A stretch of DNA of 64,000 nucleotides from Sulfurihydrogenibium azorense Az-Fu1 (lineage in GTDB: Bacteria > Aquificota > Aquificia > Aquificales > Hydrogenothermaceae). Position numbers and translations under genes: made by a program. The stretch covers positions 1 to 64,000 of the forward strand of contig NC_012438.1 in assembly GCF_000021545.1 (NCBI RefSeq), given 5' to 3'. Positions 17,804 to 27,432 of the stretch are shown piece by piece (within the stretch, counting starts at the first letter, position 1; every line of letters begins with the position of its first letter). The notes beneath the pieces were generated by a model. It worked only from the letters and a program-made list of their open reading frames with translations, had not been told where the DNA came from and did no database searches.

Positions 17804-18241
17804 ATGGCTTTTAAAAAAATAGTGGTGGGTTACGATGGTTCACAATATGCAAACAATGCACTAAAAAAAGCTATAGAAGTTGCAAAATGTAGCAATGGAG
17901 AAGTATACATTGTAGGAGTTATAAAACCTATAGATTTTGGAATAGTAGATTATATAACTCCAACAGAAATTGAGGAGTATGAAAAAGAAGAGATATCAAA
18001 AGAGGAAAAGTATTTAAAAGAAGCTATAAAAATAGTAAAAGAATCAGGATTAAAAGCATTTTATAAAGTTTTAGAAGGAGACCCTTCAGAAGAGATAATG
18101 AGTTATGCAGACGAAGTGGAGGCTGATTTAATAGTTGTAGGACATAGAGGATTAGGAGGATTTAAAAGACTGCTTTTAGGAAGTACATCCTCTGAGCTTG
18201 TTAAGTATGCTAAACAAACTGTTTTAGTTGTAAAATCTTGA
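17804..18241 (+). CDS. Universal stress protein, UspA family (ATP-binding type)
   Basis: 145 residues with the Usp fold: KKIVVGYDGSQYANNAL at the start and the ATP-binding signature VVGHRGLGGFKRLLLGSTS (G-2x-G-9x-G-S) near the C-terminus. It probably binds ATP and signals energy or stress status; in this pair it may modulate the upstream transporter. A GGGGGAAG RBS precedes the ATG. Its TGA stop lies within the -35 box proposed for ssrA. Confidence 0.92.
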   Translation: MAFKKIVVGYDGSQYANNALKKAIEVAKCSNGEVYIVGVIKPIDFGIVDYITPTEIEEYEKEEISKEEKYLKEAIKIVKESGLKAFYKVLEGDPSEEIMSYADEVEADLIVVGHRGLGGFKRLLLGSTSSELVKYAKQTVLVVKS

Positions 18242-18265
18242 AAATTAGAAAAAAATGCCTATAAA
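18238..18265 (+). promoter_or_regulatory. Promoter of ssrA
   Basis: TTGAAA (18238-18243), 16-nt spacer, TATAAA (18260-18265). Transcription would start near 18272, leaving about 12 nt of 5' leader to be removed by RNase P before the mature tmRNA end at 18285. The -35 box overlaps the stop codon of the stress-protein gene. Confidence 0.65.
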
Positions 18266-18284
18266 TATATATCCAACTGAATAT

Positions 18285-18632
18285 GGGGGCGATACGGGTT
18301 CGACGGCAAGAGCAGGCAAAGGGAAGCATGCCGTAGAAGGCCACTACGTAAAAAACCAAAACAAAACAATTCCCGAACGCGAAATCGCTCTCGCTGCTTA
18401 ATTAACGCAGCGACGTCCTACCCGGTTTGCCTGTAGGCTGGGATAGGGCGTAAGACATACAGGATAGGAGGTTGCCAACCTCCCCTGAGGTAACCTCCGA
18501 AACTCTACGGGGATAGCTTCTCTCCTCCTGCCTGTGGGAAAGAGAGAAGCGAAACTCAAACACAGGCTAAGCATGTAGATGCCCTACTGCTTAGGCTCTT
18601 GTCGGACGGGGGTTCGATTCCCCCCGCCTCCA
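18285..18632 (+). ncRNA. ssrA: Transfer-messenger RNA (tmRNA), one-piece
   Basis: Rescues stalled ribosomes and tags their peptides. The 5' GGGGGCGATACGGGTTCGAC and the 3' GGGGGTTCGATTCCCCCCGC give the tRNA-like half: acceptor GGGGGCG pairs with CGCCTCC and is followed by discriminator A at 18632. The tag reading frame ends GAA CGC GAA ATC GCT CTC GCT GCT TAA (stop 18399-18401), so the tag ends in ...PEREIALAA. By spacing from GGCC compared with E. coli, the resume codon is near 18366, giving about 10-11 residues, but it cannot be fixed by eye. Pseudoknot regions rich in G/C follow (18410-18560). The CCA is not encoded. Confidence 0.97.
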
Positions 18633-18659
18633 CTCTACAACCAATCAAAAAATTTCTGA

Positions 18660-18665
18660 TATAAT
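18660..18665 (+). promoter_or_regulatory. -10 box placing the gmhA mRNA start at its ATG
   Basis: A perfect TATAAT ends 6 nt before the gmhA ATG (18672), so the predicted start coincides with the codon, and no Shine-Dalgarno sequence exists in TATCCT. No good -35 is present 17 nt upstream; readthrough from ssrA is the alternative. Confidence 0.5.
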
Positions 18666-18671
18666 TATCCT

Positions 18672-19262
18672 ATGATTGAAAATGAAATCATACAACTTTT
18701 TGAAGAGAGTGCCAACCTAAAAAAAGATTTTGTTTACGAGTATGCAGAAGATATTGTCAATTTAGGTATTCTTATTGCAAGAAGGTTAAAGTTAGGAAAA
18801 AAAGTCTTAATATGTGGAAACGGTGGTAGTGCAGCTGACAGCCAACACTTTGCAGCTGAGATAGTCGGAAGATTTGAAAAGGAACGAAAAGGTTATCCTG
18901 CAATAGCCCTAACAACAGACACATCAGCCCTTACAGCAATAGGAAACGATTACGGATTTGATAAAATTTTTTCAAGACAAGTTGAAGCCCTTGGAGAAAA
19001 AGGAGATATACTCATAGGAATATCTACAAGTGGCAACTCTCAAAACGTTATTCAAGCAGTAGAAGTAGCAAAACAGATAGGAATATTTACTGTAGGATTC
19101 TTAGGAAAAGACGGAGGAAAACTTAAAAACTTAGTAGATAAAGCCTTTATAGTAAGGTCAGATAACACCGCAAGAATCCAAGAAGTCCATTTAACTTTGG
19201 AACATTCAATTTGTAAAGTTATAGATATGTACCTTACTGGAGAAATAAAGGAAGATGAGTGA
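18672..19262 (+). CDS. gmhA: Phosphoheptose isomerase
   Basis: Converts sedoheptulose-7-phosphate to D-glycero-D-manno-heptose-7-phosphate, the entry to LPS inner-core heptose. 196 residues, single SIS domain. Signatures are [20 protein letters not shown] (about 56-75), [29 protein letters not shown] and the metal/His site [12 protein letters not shown]. This implies a heptose-containing lipopolysaccharide outer membrane. The next gene overlaps by 8 nt. Confidence 0.95.
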   Translation: MIENEIIQLFEESANLKKDFVYEYAEDIVNLGILIARRLKLGKKVLICGNGGSAADSQHFAAEIVGRFEKERKGYPAIALTTDTSALTAIGNDYGFDKIFSRQVEALGEKGDILIGISTSGNSQNVIQAVEVAKQIGIFTVGFLGKDGGKLKNLVDKAFIVRSDNTARIQEVHLTLEHSICKVIDMYLTGEIKEDE

Positions 19263-20085
19263 TGAAAAAAATTTAGACGTTCATCCTTTAGTAGATGTAT
19301 CAGACAAGAAAGTAAAAAGAATATCTCCGATAAAAATAGCAGTTGTAAGTGTAATAGTATCATACATCGCTATTGGATACCTTTTTTATGATTACTATAA
19401 AAGTAAAGAAAACTTAAATCCACCTTTAAACATAGTAGAAGAGTATCTAAAAGTTGAAGAGGTTGTAAAAGCAGTTGAAAACTCTTTAAAATCTAATTTA
19501 ACCCTTGATACAAAAGAAGTAAAAACAGAAGAAGAAATAATACAAGATTTAGCTCAAAAAAGTATAAACTTACCTGACCTAAAACAAACAATAGATAAAA
19601 CGTTAAATCTACCACCACCTTCCCTACCTCAAACTCAATCTTCTCCTGCTCCTCAGACTCTTCAAATTCCCTTAAGTAGATACGACTACTTTTTACAAAA
19701 AGCCCGTGAGTATGAGAGTATCGGTAACTATAAATATGCAATATTCTTTTACTTAAGAGCTTTTGCAGAAAACCAGAAGGACTATGACAGTAAGTATAAA
19801 GTAGCTCAGCTCTACTACAAGTTAGGGCAGATACAGTTAGCAGTAGAATCTGCAGTAGACAGTTTAAATATAAAACCTGACTACCTTCCATCTCTACATT
19901 TTTTATCAGAGGTTTACCTAAAAACAGGGTACAAACATTCACAGTTAAAAACATTCTTAGAACAAAATATAAATAAGTATCCAAACGAAAAAACGCTACT
20001 TTATGCCCTTGCAAAAATATATAAAGAGGAAAATAATTTAGAAGGTTACAATCAAGTAATTTCTAAAATAGAAAGTAAACAATGA
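19255..20085 (+). CDS. Membrane-anchored TPR protein
   Basis: 276 residues. A short basic N-terminus, one transmembrane helix (about 24-44), a Glu/Lys-rich linker, a Pro/Gln-rich stretch (about 120-140) and at least two tetratricopeptide-like repeats (about 143-240: [20 protein letters not shown], then [20 protein letters not shown]). Probably a protein-interaction scaffold facing the periplasm. No family name can be given. It overlaps gmhA by 8 nt and the sigma-54 activator by 4 nt, so the three form a tight operon. Confidence 0.7.
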   Translation: MSDEKNLDVHPLVDVSDKKVKRISPIKIAVVSVIVSYIAIGYLFYDYYKSKENLNPPLNIVEEYLKVEEVVKAVENSLKSNLTLDTKEVKTEEEIIQDLAQKSINLPDLKQTIDKTLNLPPPSLPQTQSSPAPQTLQIPLSRYDYFLQKAREYESIGNYKYAIFFYLRAFAENQKDYDSKYKVAQLYYKLGQIQLAVESAVDSLNIKPDYLPSLHFLSEVYLKTGYKHSQLKTFLEQNINKYPNEKTLLYALAKIYKEENNLEGYNQVISKIESKQ

Positions 20086-21302
20086 ATTTTATAGATGAAC
20101 TTAACTTAATAGTAGTAGATACAGAACTAAATATAAGAAGGATAAGTCAGACTTTAGTAGAGCTTCTAAACTATCAAAACTATGAAGTAGTTGGAGAAAA
20201 ACTTGATAAGATCTTAGATAAACCATTAAAGGATTTAAATGATGTATCAAGTTTTGTTGCATTTTTAAAGACCAAAAATGGTAATCTATACAAAGGTTAT
20301 TTCAAAGTTGACAAACTTTACGACTATTACAACCAAGTTAGAGGGTACTTGATTCAATTTATGGAGTTTAACGAGGTAGAGTTAAACGATGACTTTATTG
20401 TATTTAACACTCAAAACATCAAAATGAAAAAACTTTTAGAGAGAGCTTCCTTGGTTGCACAGCATGATGTGTCAGTTTTAATATCTGGAGAAACAGGAAC
20501 AGGAAAATCAAAACTTGCAAAGTGGATACATATTAACAGTAAAAGGTCAAGAAACAAGTTTGTATCTGTAAACTGCTCTGCCATTCCAGATACACTCTTT
20601 GAATCAGAGTTTTTTGGGTATGAAAAAGGAGCGTTTACAGGAGCTGTATCATCTAAACCCGGTAAAGTTGAGATTGCAGACGGAGGAACTTTATTCTTAG
20701 ATGAGGTTGGAGATTTATCTCTAACATCTCAGGCAAAACTACTTGTTTTTGTAGATACAAAGGAGTTTGAAAGACTTGGAGCTAACAAAGCAAAAAAAGT
20801 TGACGTAAGAATTATATCCGCAACAAACAAAGACCTAATAAAAGAGATGGAAAAAGGAAACTTTAGAAATGACCTATTTTACAGAATATGTGCAGTAAAG
20901 ATAGAGATACCACCTTTAAGAGAAAGAAAAGAAGATATACCTTTGATTGTTAACAGTATTTTATCTAAAAAAGGAAAAAGAATAACCACCAGAGCAATGC
21001 AGTATATAATCTCTAAAGACTGGTATGGAAACGTAAGGGAGCTGAGGGCTTTTTTAGATGCTGTTTGTATATTTTGTAATTCAGATTTTATAGATTTAGA
21101 AGATTTAAGTAATGAGTACGTCAATTTCAATCACGAAAAAGATGATATTGAGTTTTCAGAAGAAGTTTTATTTAACGAGCAGAAAAGGATCATAGAGGCT
21201 TTAAAAAGGGCTAACGGGAATAAGAATAAAGCTGCAAAACTTCTTGGTATAAGTCCCGTTACCCTCTGGAGAAAGATAAAACAGTACAATATTGAACTGT
21301 AA
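20082..21302 (+). CDS. Sigma-54-dependent transcriptional activator with PAS domain
   Basis: 406 residues. The N-terminal 105 residues look like a PAS sensor (VVDTELNIRRIS...VVGEKLDKIL). The AAA+ core has ISGETGTGKSKLAKWIH (Walker A), the sigma-54 contact loop EKGAFTGA, Walker B GGTLFLDEVGDL and the R-finger region. The C-terminus KNKAAKLLGISPVTLWRKIK is a Fis-type helix-turn-helix. It has no receiver domain, so the input is probably a ligand or redox cue through PAS. Target genes are unknown; a sigma-54-like site lies upstream of glnB in this window. Its stop is 1 nt from the end of the convergent typA. Confidence 0.93.
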   Translation: MNFIDELNLIVVDTELNIRRISQTLVELLNYQNYEVVGEKLDKILDKPLKDLNDVSSFVAFLKTKNGNLYKGYFKVDKLYDYYNQVRGYLIQFMEFNEVELNDDFIVFNTQNIKMKKLLERASLVAQHDVSVLISGETGTGKSKLAKWIHINSKRSRNKFVSVNCSAIPDTLFESEFFGYEKGAFTGAVSSKPGKVEIADGGTLFLDEVGDLSLTSQAKLLVFVDTKEFERLGANKAKKVDVRIISATNKDLIKEMEKGNFRNDLFYRICAVKIEIPPLRERKEDIPLIVNSILSKKGKRITTRAMQYIISKDWYGNVRELRAFLDAVCIFCNSDFIDLEDLSNEYVNFNHEKDDIEFSEEVLFNEQKRIIEALKRANGNKNKAAKLLGISPVTLWRKIKQYNIEL

Positions 21303-21303
21303 A

Positions 21304-23136
21304 TTACTTTCTTTTGTTTACTTCTAAAATTTTCTTTCTTATTCTTATTGCATCAGGAGTAACTTCTATTAGCTCTGTTTCGTTTATCCATTCCATAGCT
21401 CTTTCAAAGTCCATCTTTTTAGCAGGAATAATTTTTATGTTTTCATCAGAACCAGATGCTCTCATATTTGTAAGTTTTTTCTCTCTAGTTACGTTAACAT
21501 CAAGGTCATTTTCTCTGTTGTGTTCTCCTACAACCATTCCTTCATAAACTTCCGTTCCAGGGTCAATAAAGAAAACTCCTCTATCTTGAAGTCCAAAAAT
21601 TGCGTAAGGAGTTGCAACACCTTTTCTATCTGCTATTAAAGCACCGTTTATCCTTGTTTTTATTTCACCTTGCCACTCTTCCCAACCTTCAAAAATTGTG
21701 TTTAAAAGTCCTTCTCCTCTTGTATCTGTTTTAAACTCAGACCTGTATCCAATTAAACCTCTGGAAGGTATTATAAACTCAAGTCTTACTCTTCCAAAAC
21801 CGTGATTTATCATGTTTACCATTCTACCTTTTCTTGAACCAAGTTTTTGTGTTATCGTTCCTACAAACTCTTCTGGAGTATCTATTAATACTCTTTCTAC
21901 AGGCTCATACTTTTTACCGTTTATCTCTTTTACGATAACTTCAGGTTTTGATACTTGAAACTCATATCCTTCCCTTCTCATCATCTCTGCTAAAATAGAA
22001 AGCTGAAGCTCTCCTCTACCCATTACTAAAAATGAGTCTGGATTTTCTGTATCTTCAACTCTTATGGCTACGTTTGTTAAAGTTTCTTTATACAGTCTTT
22101 CTCTCAGATGTCTTGAAGTTAAAAATCTTCCACTTCTTCCTGCAAAAGGAGAATCGTTTACAGAAAAAATCATAGATATCGTTGGTTCTTCAACTGTTAT
22201 TGGTGGAAGTGCTACTGGATTTTCTGCATCGGCTATTGTTTCACCTATAGTTATATCATCTAAACCTGCTATGGCTACTATATCTCCTGCCTTTGCTTCT
22301 TTTGTTTCTATCCTTTTTAATCCTTCGTAAGTGTATAAAGCTCTTACAGAACCTTTTATCACAGTTCCATCTCTTTTAACTACGGCTACTTGTTGATTTT
22401 GTTTTACACTTCCATTGAATATCCTACCTATGGCAAGTCTTCCAACAAAGTTGTCATAATCTAAAGAAGTTATTAAAAATTGTAGCCCTGCATCTTTGTC
22501 GTAAGTTGGAGCTGGTATGTACTGTATTATCTTTTCAAACAGTGGCTTTAAGTCTTTTGAATCATCATTTAAATCTTCTTTTGCAATACCATCTCTACCT
22601 ATTGTGTAAAGTATTGGGAAATCAAGTTGGTCTTCTGTTGCATCTAAATCTATAAATAAGTCGTAAACTTCGTTTATTACTTCTTGAATCCTTGCATCAG
22701 GTCTATCTATCTTGTTTATTACAACAATAGGAGTTAAGTTTGATTCTAAAGCTTTCTTTAACACAAACCTTGTTTGTGGCATAGGCCCTTCTGCAGCATC
22801 TACCAAGAGTATAACACCATCTACCATTTTTAAAGTTCTTTCCACTTCTCCACCAAAGTCTGCGTGTCCTGGAGTGTCAACGATATTTATTTTATACCCT
22901 TTATACCTTACGGCTGTATTTTTTGCCATAATGGTAATTCCTCTTTCCCTTTCCAAATCTATGTTATCCATAACTCTTTCAGCAATTTCTTCATTTTCTC
23001 TGAATAATCCTGACTGTTTTAACATTGCATCTACGAGGGTTGTTTTTCCATGGTCAACGTGGGCTATAATGGCAATGTTCCTAATGTCTTCTCTAAAAAC
23101 TTTGTTTGTCTCTAAAACTTTTTGGTTTAACTGCAT
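21304..23136 (-). CDS. typA: GTPase TypA/BipA
   Basis: 610 residues, EF-G-like ribosome-associated GTPase that helps 50S assembly and stress adaptation. N-terminal GTPase with [39 protein letters not shown] and NKIDRPDA; beta-barrel domain II; two EF-G-like domains; and the BipA-specific end with [13 protein letters not shown]. There is a long N-terminal lead (about 17 residues) before the GTPase. It is convergent with the sigma-54 activator with no room for a terminator. Confidence 0.96.
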   Translation of the reverse strand: MQLNQKVLETNKVFREDIRNIAIIAHVDHGKTTLVDAMLKQSGLFRENEEIAERVMDNIDLERERGITIMAKNTAVRYKGYKINIVDTPGHADFGGEVERTLKMVDGVILLVDAAEGPMPQTRFVLKKALESNLTPIVVINKIDRPDARIQEVINEVYDLFIDLDATEDQLDFPILYTIGRDGIAKEDLNDDSKDLKPLFEKIIQYIPAPTYDKDAGLQFLITSLDYDNFVGRLAIGRIFNGSVKQNQQVAVVKRDGTVIKGSVRALYTYEGLKRIETKEAKAGDIVAIAGLDDITIGETIADAENPVALPPITVEEPTISMIFSVNDSPFAGRSGRFLTSRHLRERLYKETLTNVAIRVEDTENPDSFLVMGRGELQLSILAEMMRREGYEFQVSKPEVIVKEINGKKYEPVERVLIDTPEEFVGTITQKLGSRKGRMVNMINHGFGRVRLEFIIPSRGLIGYRSEFKTDTRGEGLLNTIFEGWEEWQGEIKTRINGALIADRKGVATPYAIFGLQDRGVFFIDPGTEVYEGMVVGEHNRENDLDVNVTREKKLTNMRASGSDENIKIIPAKKMDFERAMEWINETELIEVTPDAIRIRKKILEVNKRK

Positions 23137-23168
23137 AAAATCTCCTTAATAAAAAAATAAGCTAACAA

Positions 23169-23852
23169 TTATAACAGAAACTTATCTAAAAATTCGAATA
23201 AATAACTTTGTAAAGTTGGTAAAATTAATTTAGAATTAGATATTATCTCCTGAGGATTTAGCTTTTCTTGTTTTATTTCTTCTTCATAAACATCAATCCA
23301 TTGTTTTACCATCTCTTCGTTTACCTCAATATGAAACTGTAATCCTACAGCTCTTTCAAATACAAAACCTTGATTTTCATAAATTTCATTCTTAAAAACT
23401 CGTTCAGCTCCTTTTGGTAAATTAAAAGTATCTCCGTGCCATTGAAATGCTTTAAAATTTTTTGGAAAATGAGAAAATAAAGCATTTTCAGAAACCTTTT
23501 CTATATCAAAAAACCCTATCTCTTTACCTTTTTCTCCTTTATACACTTCTCCACCCAAAACTTTTGCTAACATCTGACATCCAAGACATATACCAAGTAA
23601 AGGAATTTGGTGTTTCAAAGATTGTTCTATTACTTCAAATTCGTATTTTAAAAATGGATATAGATTTGATTCATAAACACCCATATACCCACCTAATATA
23701 ACTATAAAGCTATATTCTTCTACAGGTAATTTAAGTTTTTGACCTTTTGGGGTATCAATATACTCAATAGTAAAACCTCTTTGTTTTAAATAATCTTCAA
23801 TAACACCTAAATGTTCAATATCTACATGTCTAATAGCAGCTACTTTTCTCAT
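23169..23852 (-). CDS. Class I glutamine amidotransferase-like protein
   Basis: 227 residues, stand-alone GATase1 domain. The nucleophile elbow GICLGCQMLAKVLGG (Cys near 94), QWHGDTFNLP, and the His-Glu pair GLQFHIEV are all present, so it should hydrolyse glutamine or a related amide. It resembles GMP-synthase-like amidotransferases of unassigned substrate. It is followed on the same strand by typA after about 32 nt and is divergent from the aldehyde dehydrogenase gene across a palindrome. Confidence 0.85.
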   Translation of the reverse strand: MRKVAAIRHVDIEHLGVIEDYLKQRGFTIEYIDTPKGQKLKLPVEEYSFIVILGGYMGVYESNLYPFLKYEFEVIEQSLKHQIPLLGICLGCQMLAKVLGGEVYKGEKGKEIGFFDIEKVSENALFSHFPKNFKAFQWHGDTFNLPKGAERVFKNEIYENQGFVFERAVGLQFHIEVNEEMVKQWIDVYEEEIKQEKLNPQEIISNSKLILPTLQSYLFEFLDKFLL

Positions 23853-23886
23853 GGTTAACTCCTTTTATAGAACAAGTTTTATTACC

Positions 23887-23903
23887 AAATTGTAATACAA
23901 TTT
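23887..23903. promoter_or_regulatory. 17-bp perfect palindrome, candidate operator
   Basis: AAATTGTA-A-TACAATTT, arms of 8 bp around one base, in the 130-bp gap between the divergent amidotransferase and aldehyde dehydrogenase genes. It lies just upstream of the -35 box proposed for the dehydrogenase and close to the amidotransferase start, so a bound repressor could affect both. The regulator is not known. Confidence 0.55.
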
Positions 23904-23923
23904 TTATACCAATTTTCAACCTT

Positions 23924-23952
23924 TTGCATCTTTAAAAGATTTAAGTTATTAT
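23924..23952 (+). promoter_or_regulatory. Promoter of the aldehyde dehydrogenase gene
   Basis: TTGCAT (23924-23929), 17-nt spacer, TATTAT (23947-23952); predicted start near 23959, 24 nt before the ATG, with GGAGGT in the leader. Confidence 0.6.
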
Positions 23953-23982
23953 TAAGATTGAAAACTACCTTGGAGGTACAAG

Positions 23983-25407
23983 ATGATTAGGTTACCGATG
24001 TTAATTGGAGGAGAAGAGGTATTTAAGGATGAAGTTATTGACGTTATCTATCCATACAATCAACAAAAGGTAGGAGAAGCTGTAAAAGGGTCTGTAGAAG
24101 ATGTTGAAAAAGCCGTAGAAAAAGCCAAAGTAGGATTAAAAAAATTAAAACAACTTACAGCGTACGAAAAGTATAAGATACTCCTAAAAGTAGCGCAGCT
24201 CCTTGAAGAGAGAAAAGACGAGTTTGCAAAGGTTATAACCTTAGAAACGGGAAAAACTATAAAAGAATCAAGAGTAGAAGTTGAAAGAGCCATAAACACA
24301 ATAACATTTTCTGCAGAGGAAGCAAAGAGAATAGGTGGAGAAGTAGTTCACTTTGATGCATCTCCAAACGGTAGAGGAAAAAGAGGATACTACTTTAGAG
24401 TCCCAGCAGGGATAGTCGCAGCTATAACACCTTTTAACTTTCCAGTAAACCTTACAGCTCACAAAATAGCACCTGCAATAGCAGCTGGATGCCCGTTTAT
24501 ACTAAAACCAAGCGAAAAAACCCCTTTATCACCAACAATGTTATGCCAGCTTTTCTTGGAAGCAGGAGTTCCAAAAGAAGCCGTATCAATTATTCCGGGT
24601 TTTGCAGATGTAGGACAAGCAATGACAACCCATCCTGACGTTAGAGTAGTTTCTTTTACAGGAAGTTTAAAAGTAGGAGAAATAATAGCAAAACAAGCAG
24701 GTCTTAAAAAGATAGTTATGGAACTTGGTTCAAACTCTGCAGTTATAGTAGACAAAGATGCAAACTTAGAACTTGCAGCTAAAAAATCAGTTTTAGGTGG
24801 CTTTGCTTTAGCAGGTCAAGTTTGTATATCTGTTCAAAGGGTGTTAGTTCACAAAGAAGTTGCAGATGAGTTTGAAAACCTACTAAAAAAAGAAGCTTCC
24901 AAACTAAAGTATGGAGACCCTATGGAAGAAGACACTGACGTAGGACCAGTAATATCAATAAACGAAGTAGATAGAATACAAACATGGATATCAGAAGCAG
25001 TTATGAAAGGTGCAAAAGTTAGCCTTGGTGGGCAAGCAGAAAAAACACTGTTTAAACCTACTATAGTATCAGAGGTTCCAGAAGATTCAAAACTATTCTA
25101 CGAAGAAGCCTTTGCACCAGTTGTTGCAGTAAAAAGGTTTGAGACTATAGAAGAAGCTATAGAGATGGTAAACAAGACTAATTATGGCTTACAAGTAGGG
25201 ATATTTACAAACAACCTTAAAAATGCTTGGAAAGTTATAGAAGAAGTTGAAGTTGGTGGTGTTATGGTAAACGATATTCCAACCTTTAGAGCTGATAACA
25301 TGCCTTACGGTGGTGTTAAAGGAAGTGGTATAGGAAGAGAAGGTCCAAAGTTTGCTATAGAAGATTACACAGAAATTAAAGTCGTTGCCTTTGATTTAAA
25401 TGCATAA
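23983..25407 (+). CDS. NAD(P)-dependent aldehyde dehydrogenase
   Basis: 474 residues of the ALDH superfamily. Catalytic Asn in TPFNFPVNL, the nucleotide-binding FTGSLKVG, the general base in MELGSN and the catalytic Cys in GGFALAGQVCISVQR are all present, along with the C-terminal PYGGVKGSGIGREG. It resembles the GapN/lactaldehyde-dehydrogenase-like group of hyperthermophiles; the actual aldehyde is not readable from sequence. It appears to be a single-gene unit. Confidence 0.92.
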   Translation: MIRLPMLIGGEEVFKDEVIDVIYPYNQQKVGEAVKGSVEDVEKAVEKAKVGLKKLKQLTAYEKYKILLKVAQLLEERKDEFAKVITLETGKTIKESRVEVERAINTITFSAEEAKRIGGEVVHFDASPNGRGKRGYYFRVPAGIVAAITPFNFPVNLTAHKIAPAIAAGCPFILKPSEKTPLSPTMLCQLFLEAGVPKEAVSIIPGFADVGQAMTTHPDVRVVSFTGSLKVGEIIAKQAGLKKIVMELGSNSAVIVDKDANLELAAKKSVLGGFALAGQVCISVQRVLVHKEVADEFENLLKKEASKLKYGDPMEEDTDVGPVISINEVDRIQTWISEAVMKGAKVSLGGQAEKTLFKPTIVSEVPEDSKLFYEEAFAPVVAVKRFETIEEAIEMVNKTNYGLQVGIFTNNLKNAWKVIEEVEVGGVMVNDIPTFRADNMPYGGVKGSGIGREGPKFAIEDYTEIKVVAFDLNA

Positions 25408-25440
25408 AAATTATGCAAACATACCTACTGGTTGAATAAA

Positions 25441-25513
25441 AAAAGTGCAATAGTTAATTACCTTTTTAATGTAAAATATTTAAAAGCTTTTAATTTAAAG
25501 GTTTTGCACTTTT
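25441..25513. promoter_or_regulatory. Spaced inverted repeat upstream of glnBA
   Basis: AAAAGTGCAA (25441-25450) and its exact complement TTGCACTTTT (25504-25513) lie 53 bp apart. An inner ACCTTT/AAAGGT pair is also visible. Two half-sites separated by about five helical turns upstream of the nitrogen-assimilation genes could bind an activator or form a DNA loop. The GTGCAA arms share TGCA with NtrC half-sites, but the full NtrC palindrome is not present. Confidence 0.45.
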
Positions 25514-25527
25514 GGCATGAAATTTGA
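25512..25527 (+). promoter_or_regulatory. Sigma-54-like -24/-12 element before glnB
   Basis: TTGGCATG-N4-TTGA keeps the GG and the 12-bp phasing of the sigma-54 consensus TTGGCACG-N4-TTGC, but has GA in place of the -12 GC. The expected start, near 25539, leaves a very short leader directly at the RBS GGAGGT. It overlaps one arm of the inverted repeat. Plausible, not certain. Confidence 0.4.
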
Positions 25528-25550
25528 TTATAAAAAGTTGGAGGTCTTAA

Positions 25551-25892
<342 letters not shown>

Positions 25893-25918
25893 AAAAATTT
25901 ATAAAGGAGGTTTTTTAA

Positions 25919-27343
25919 ATGATGATTCAATGTCAAACACCAGACGATGTAATGCGTGTCATTTCAGAAAAAGGTATAACGTTCATTGACCTTAAGTTCT
26001 CTGATCCCTTCGGTCAATGGCAACACCTAACTATCCCTACCCATGAGTTTGGTTTACACTCTTTTGAAGAAGGAATTCCTTTTGACGGCTCTTCTATAAG
26101 AGGTTGGAAGGGTATTCAAGAATCAGACATGCTCTTAATACCAGACCCAAAATCTGCCTTTATAGACCCATTTATCAATGAACCAACTTTATCACTAATA
26201 TGTGATGTAGTTGACCCTATTACAAAAGAGCCTTACTCAAGAGACACAAGACAGATAGCCAAAAAAGCCCTTGAATTTTTAAGATCAACAGGTATAGGAG
26301 ATATTGCTTATTTTGGTCCTGAAGCAGAATTTTTCATTTTTGATGATATAAGATTTAGTACAGGTCCTAACCACGCTTTCTATCAGATAGACTCAGAAGA
26401 AGCTTGGTGGAACACATCAAGAGAAGAAAATCCAAACCTTGGTTATAAAATACCTTTCAAAAGAGGATACTTCCCTGTATCTCCTTTAGATAAAACCCAC
26501 GACATAAGAATGGAAATGGTAAAAACCCTTGAAGAAGTGGGAATAACTGTAGAGAGAGAACACCACGAAGTAGCAACTGCAGGACAGGGAGAAATAAACT
26601 TTAGATTCTCTGATATAATTGGGTCAGGAGATAACATACTAAAGTATAAATACGTTTTAAGAAACGTAGGATATAGATTTGGAAAGTTTGTCACATTTAT
26701 GCCTAAACCAATAGCAGGAGATAACGGATCAGGAATGCACGTTCACTTCTCTATATGGAGAAACGGAGAAAACCTTTTTGCAGGAAACTCTTATGCAGGA
26801 CTTTCAGAGATAGCTCTTTATGCAATAGGTGGAATAATAAAGCACGCAAGGGCTATATGTGCATTTTCAAACCCAACAACAAACTCTTATCATAGACTCG
26901 TTCCTGGGTACGAGGCACCTGTTAGACTTGCTTACTCTGCAAGAAACAGATCAGCTGCTATAAGAATACCTCTTGGATCACAATCTCCAAAAGCAAAAAG
27001 AATAGAAGTAAGATTTCCAGACCCATCTTCTAACCCATACCTAACCTTTACAGCTCTACTAATGGCTGCTATAGACGGTATAGAAAACAGAATCCATCCA
27101 GGAGAGCCATTAGATAAGGATATATACTCACTTCCACCAGAAGAGCTTGCAAACGTTCCTCAAACTCCAGGGTCATTACAAGAAGCTATAGACGCTCTCA
27201 AAGAAGATAAAGAGTTTTTACTAAAAGGTGGAGTAATGGACGAAGACTTTATAAACATGTGGATAGAAACAAAACAGGCTGAAGTAGACGCTATAAGACT
27301 CGTTCCACATCCAAAAGAGTTTGAATTATACTTTGACGTATAA
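25919..27343 (+). CDS. glnA: Glutamine synthetase, type I
   Basis: ATP-dependent amidation of glutamate, the main ammonium-assimilation enzyme. 474 residues. Motifs: FDGSSIRGW, the metal site [29 protein letters not shown], and the active-site NRSAAIRIP and [10 protein letters not shown]-like [12 protein letters not shown]. Near the C-terminus DIYSLPPEE keeps the Tyr used for adenylylation in the GSI-beta group, so covalent control is possible. A strong GGAGG precedes the ATG. It ends in a clear hairpin terminator. Confidence 0.97.
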   Translation: MMIQCQTPDDVMRVISEKGITFIDLKFSDPFGQWQHLTIPTHEFGLHSFEEGIPFDGSSIRGWKGIQESDMLLIPDPKSAFIDPFINEPTLSLICDVVDPITKEPYSRDTRQIAKKALEFLRSTGIGDIAYFGPEAEFFIFDDIRFSTGPNHAFYQIDSEEAWWNTSREENPNLGYKIPFKRGYFPVSPLDKTHDIRMEMVKTLEEVGITVEREHHEVATAGQGEINFRFSDIIGSGDNILKYKYVLRNVGYRFGKFVTFMPKPIAGDNGSGMHVHFSIWRNGENLFAGNSYAGLSEIALYAIGGIIKHARAICAFSNPTTNSYHRLVPGYEAPVRLAYSARNRSAAIRIPLGSQSPKAKRIEVRFPDPSSNPYLTFTALLMAAIDGIENRIHPGEPLDKDIYSLPPEELANVPQTPGSLQEAIDALKEDKEFLLKGGVMDEDFINMWIETKQAEVDAIRLVPHPKEFELYFDV

Positions 27344-27346
27344 AAC

Positions 27347-27370
27347 AAAAGGGGCTTTAAAGCCCCTTTT
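27347..27370. terminator. Bidirectional terminator between glnA and the metal-efflux operon
   Basis: AAAAGGGGCTTT/AAAGCCCCTTTT is a perfect 24-nt palindrome with T runs on both strands. It is placed right behind glnA and 63 nt beyond the end of the convergent RND pump gene, so it can stop both. Confidence 0.9.
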
Positions 27371-27432
27371 CTTAAAATTTTACCTCTCAAATTTTCCTTT
27401 AAAATCTCTATACCTTGTTCTTACATACTTTT

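Noticed and set aside
19493-20014. 173-codon minus-strand frame opposite the TPR gene
   Set aside because: The plus-strand frame has signal, membrane helix and repeat structure and is overlapped by both neighbours; the opposite frame resembles no protein.
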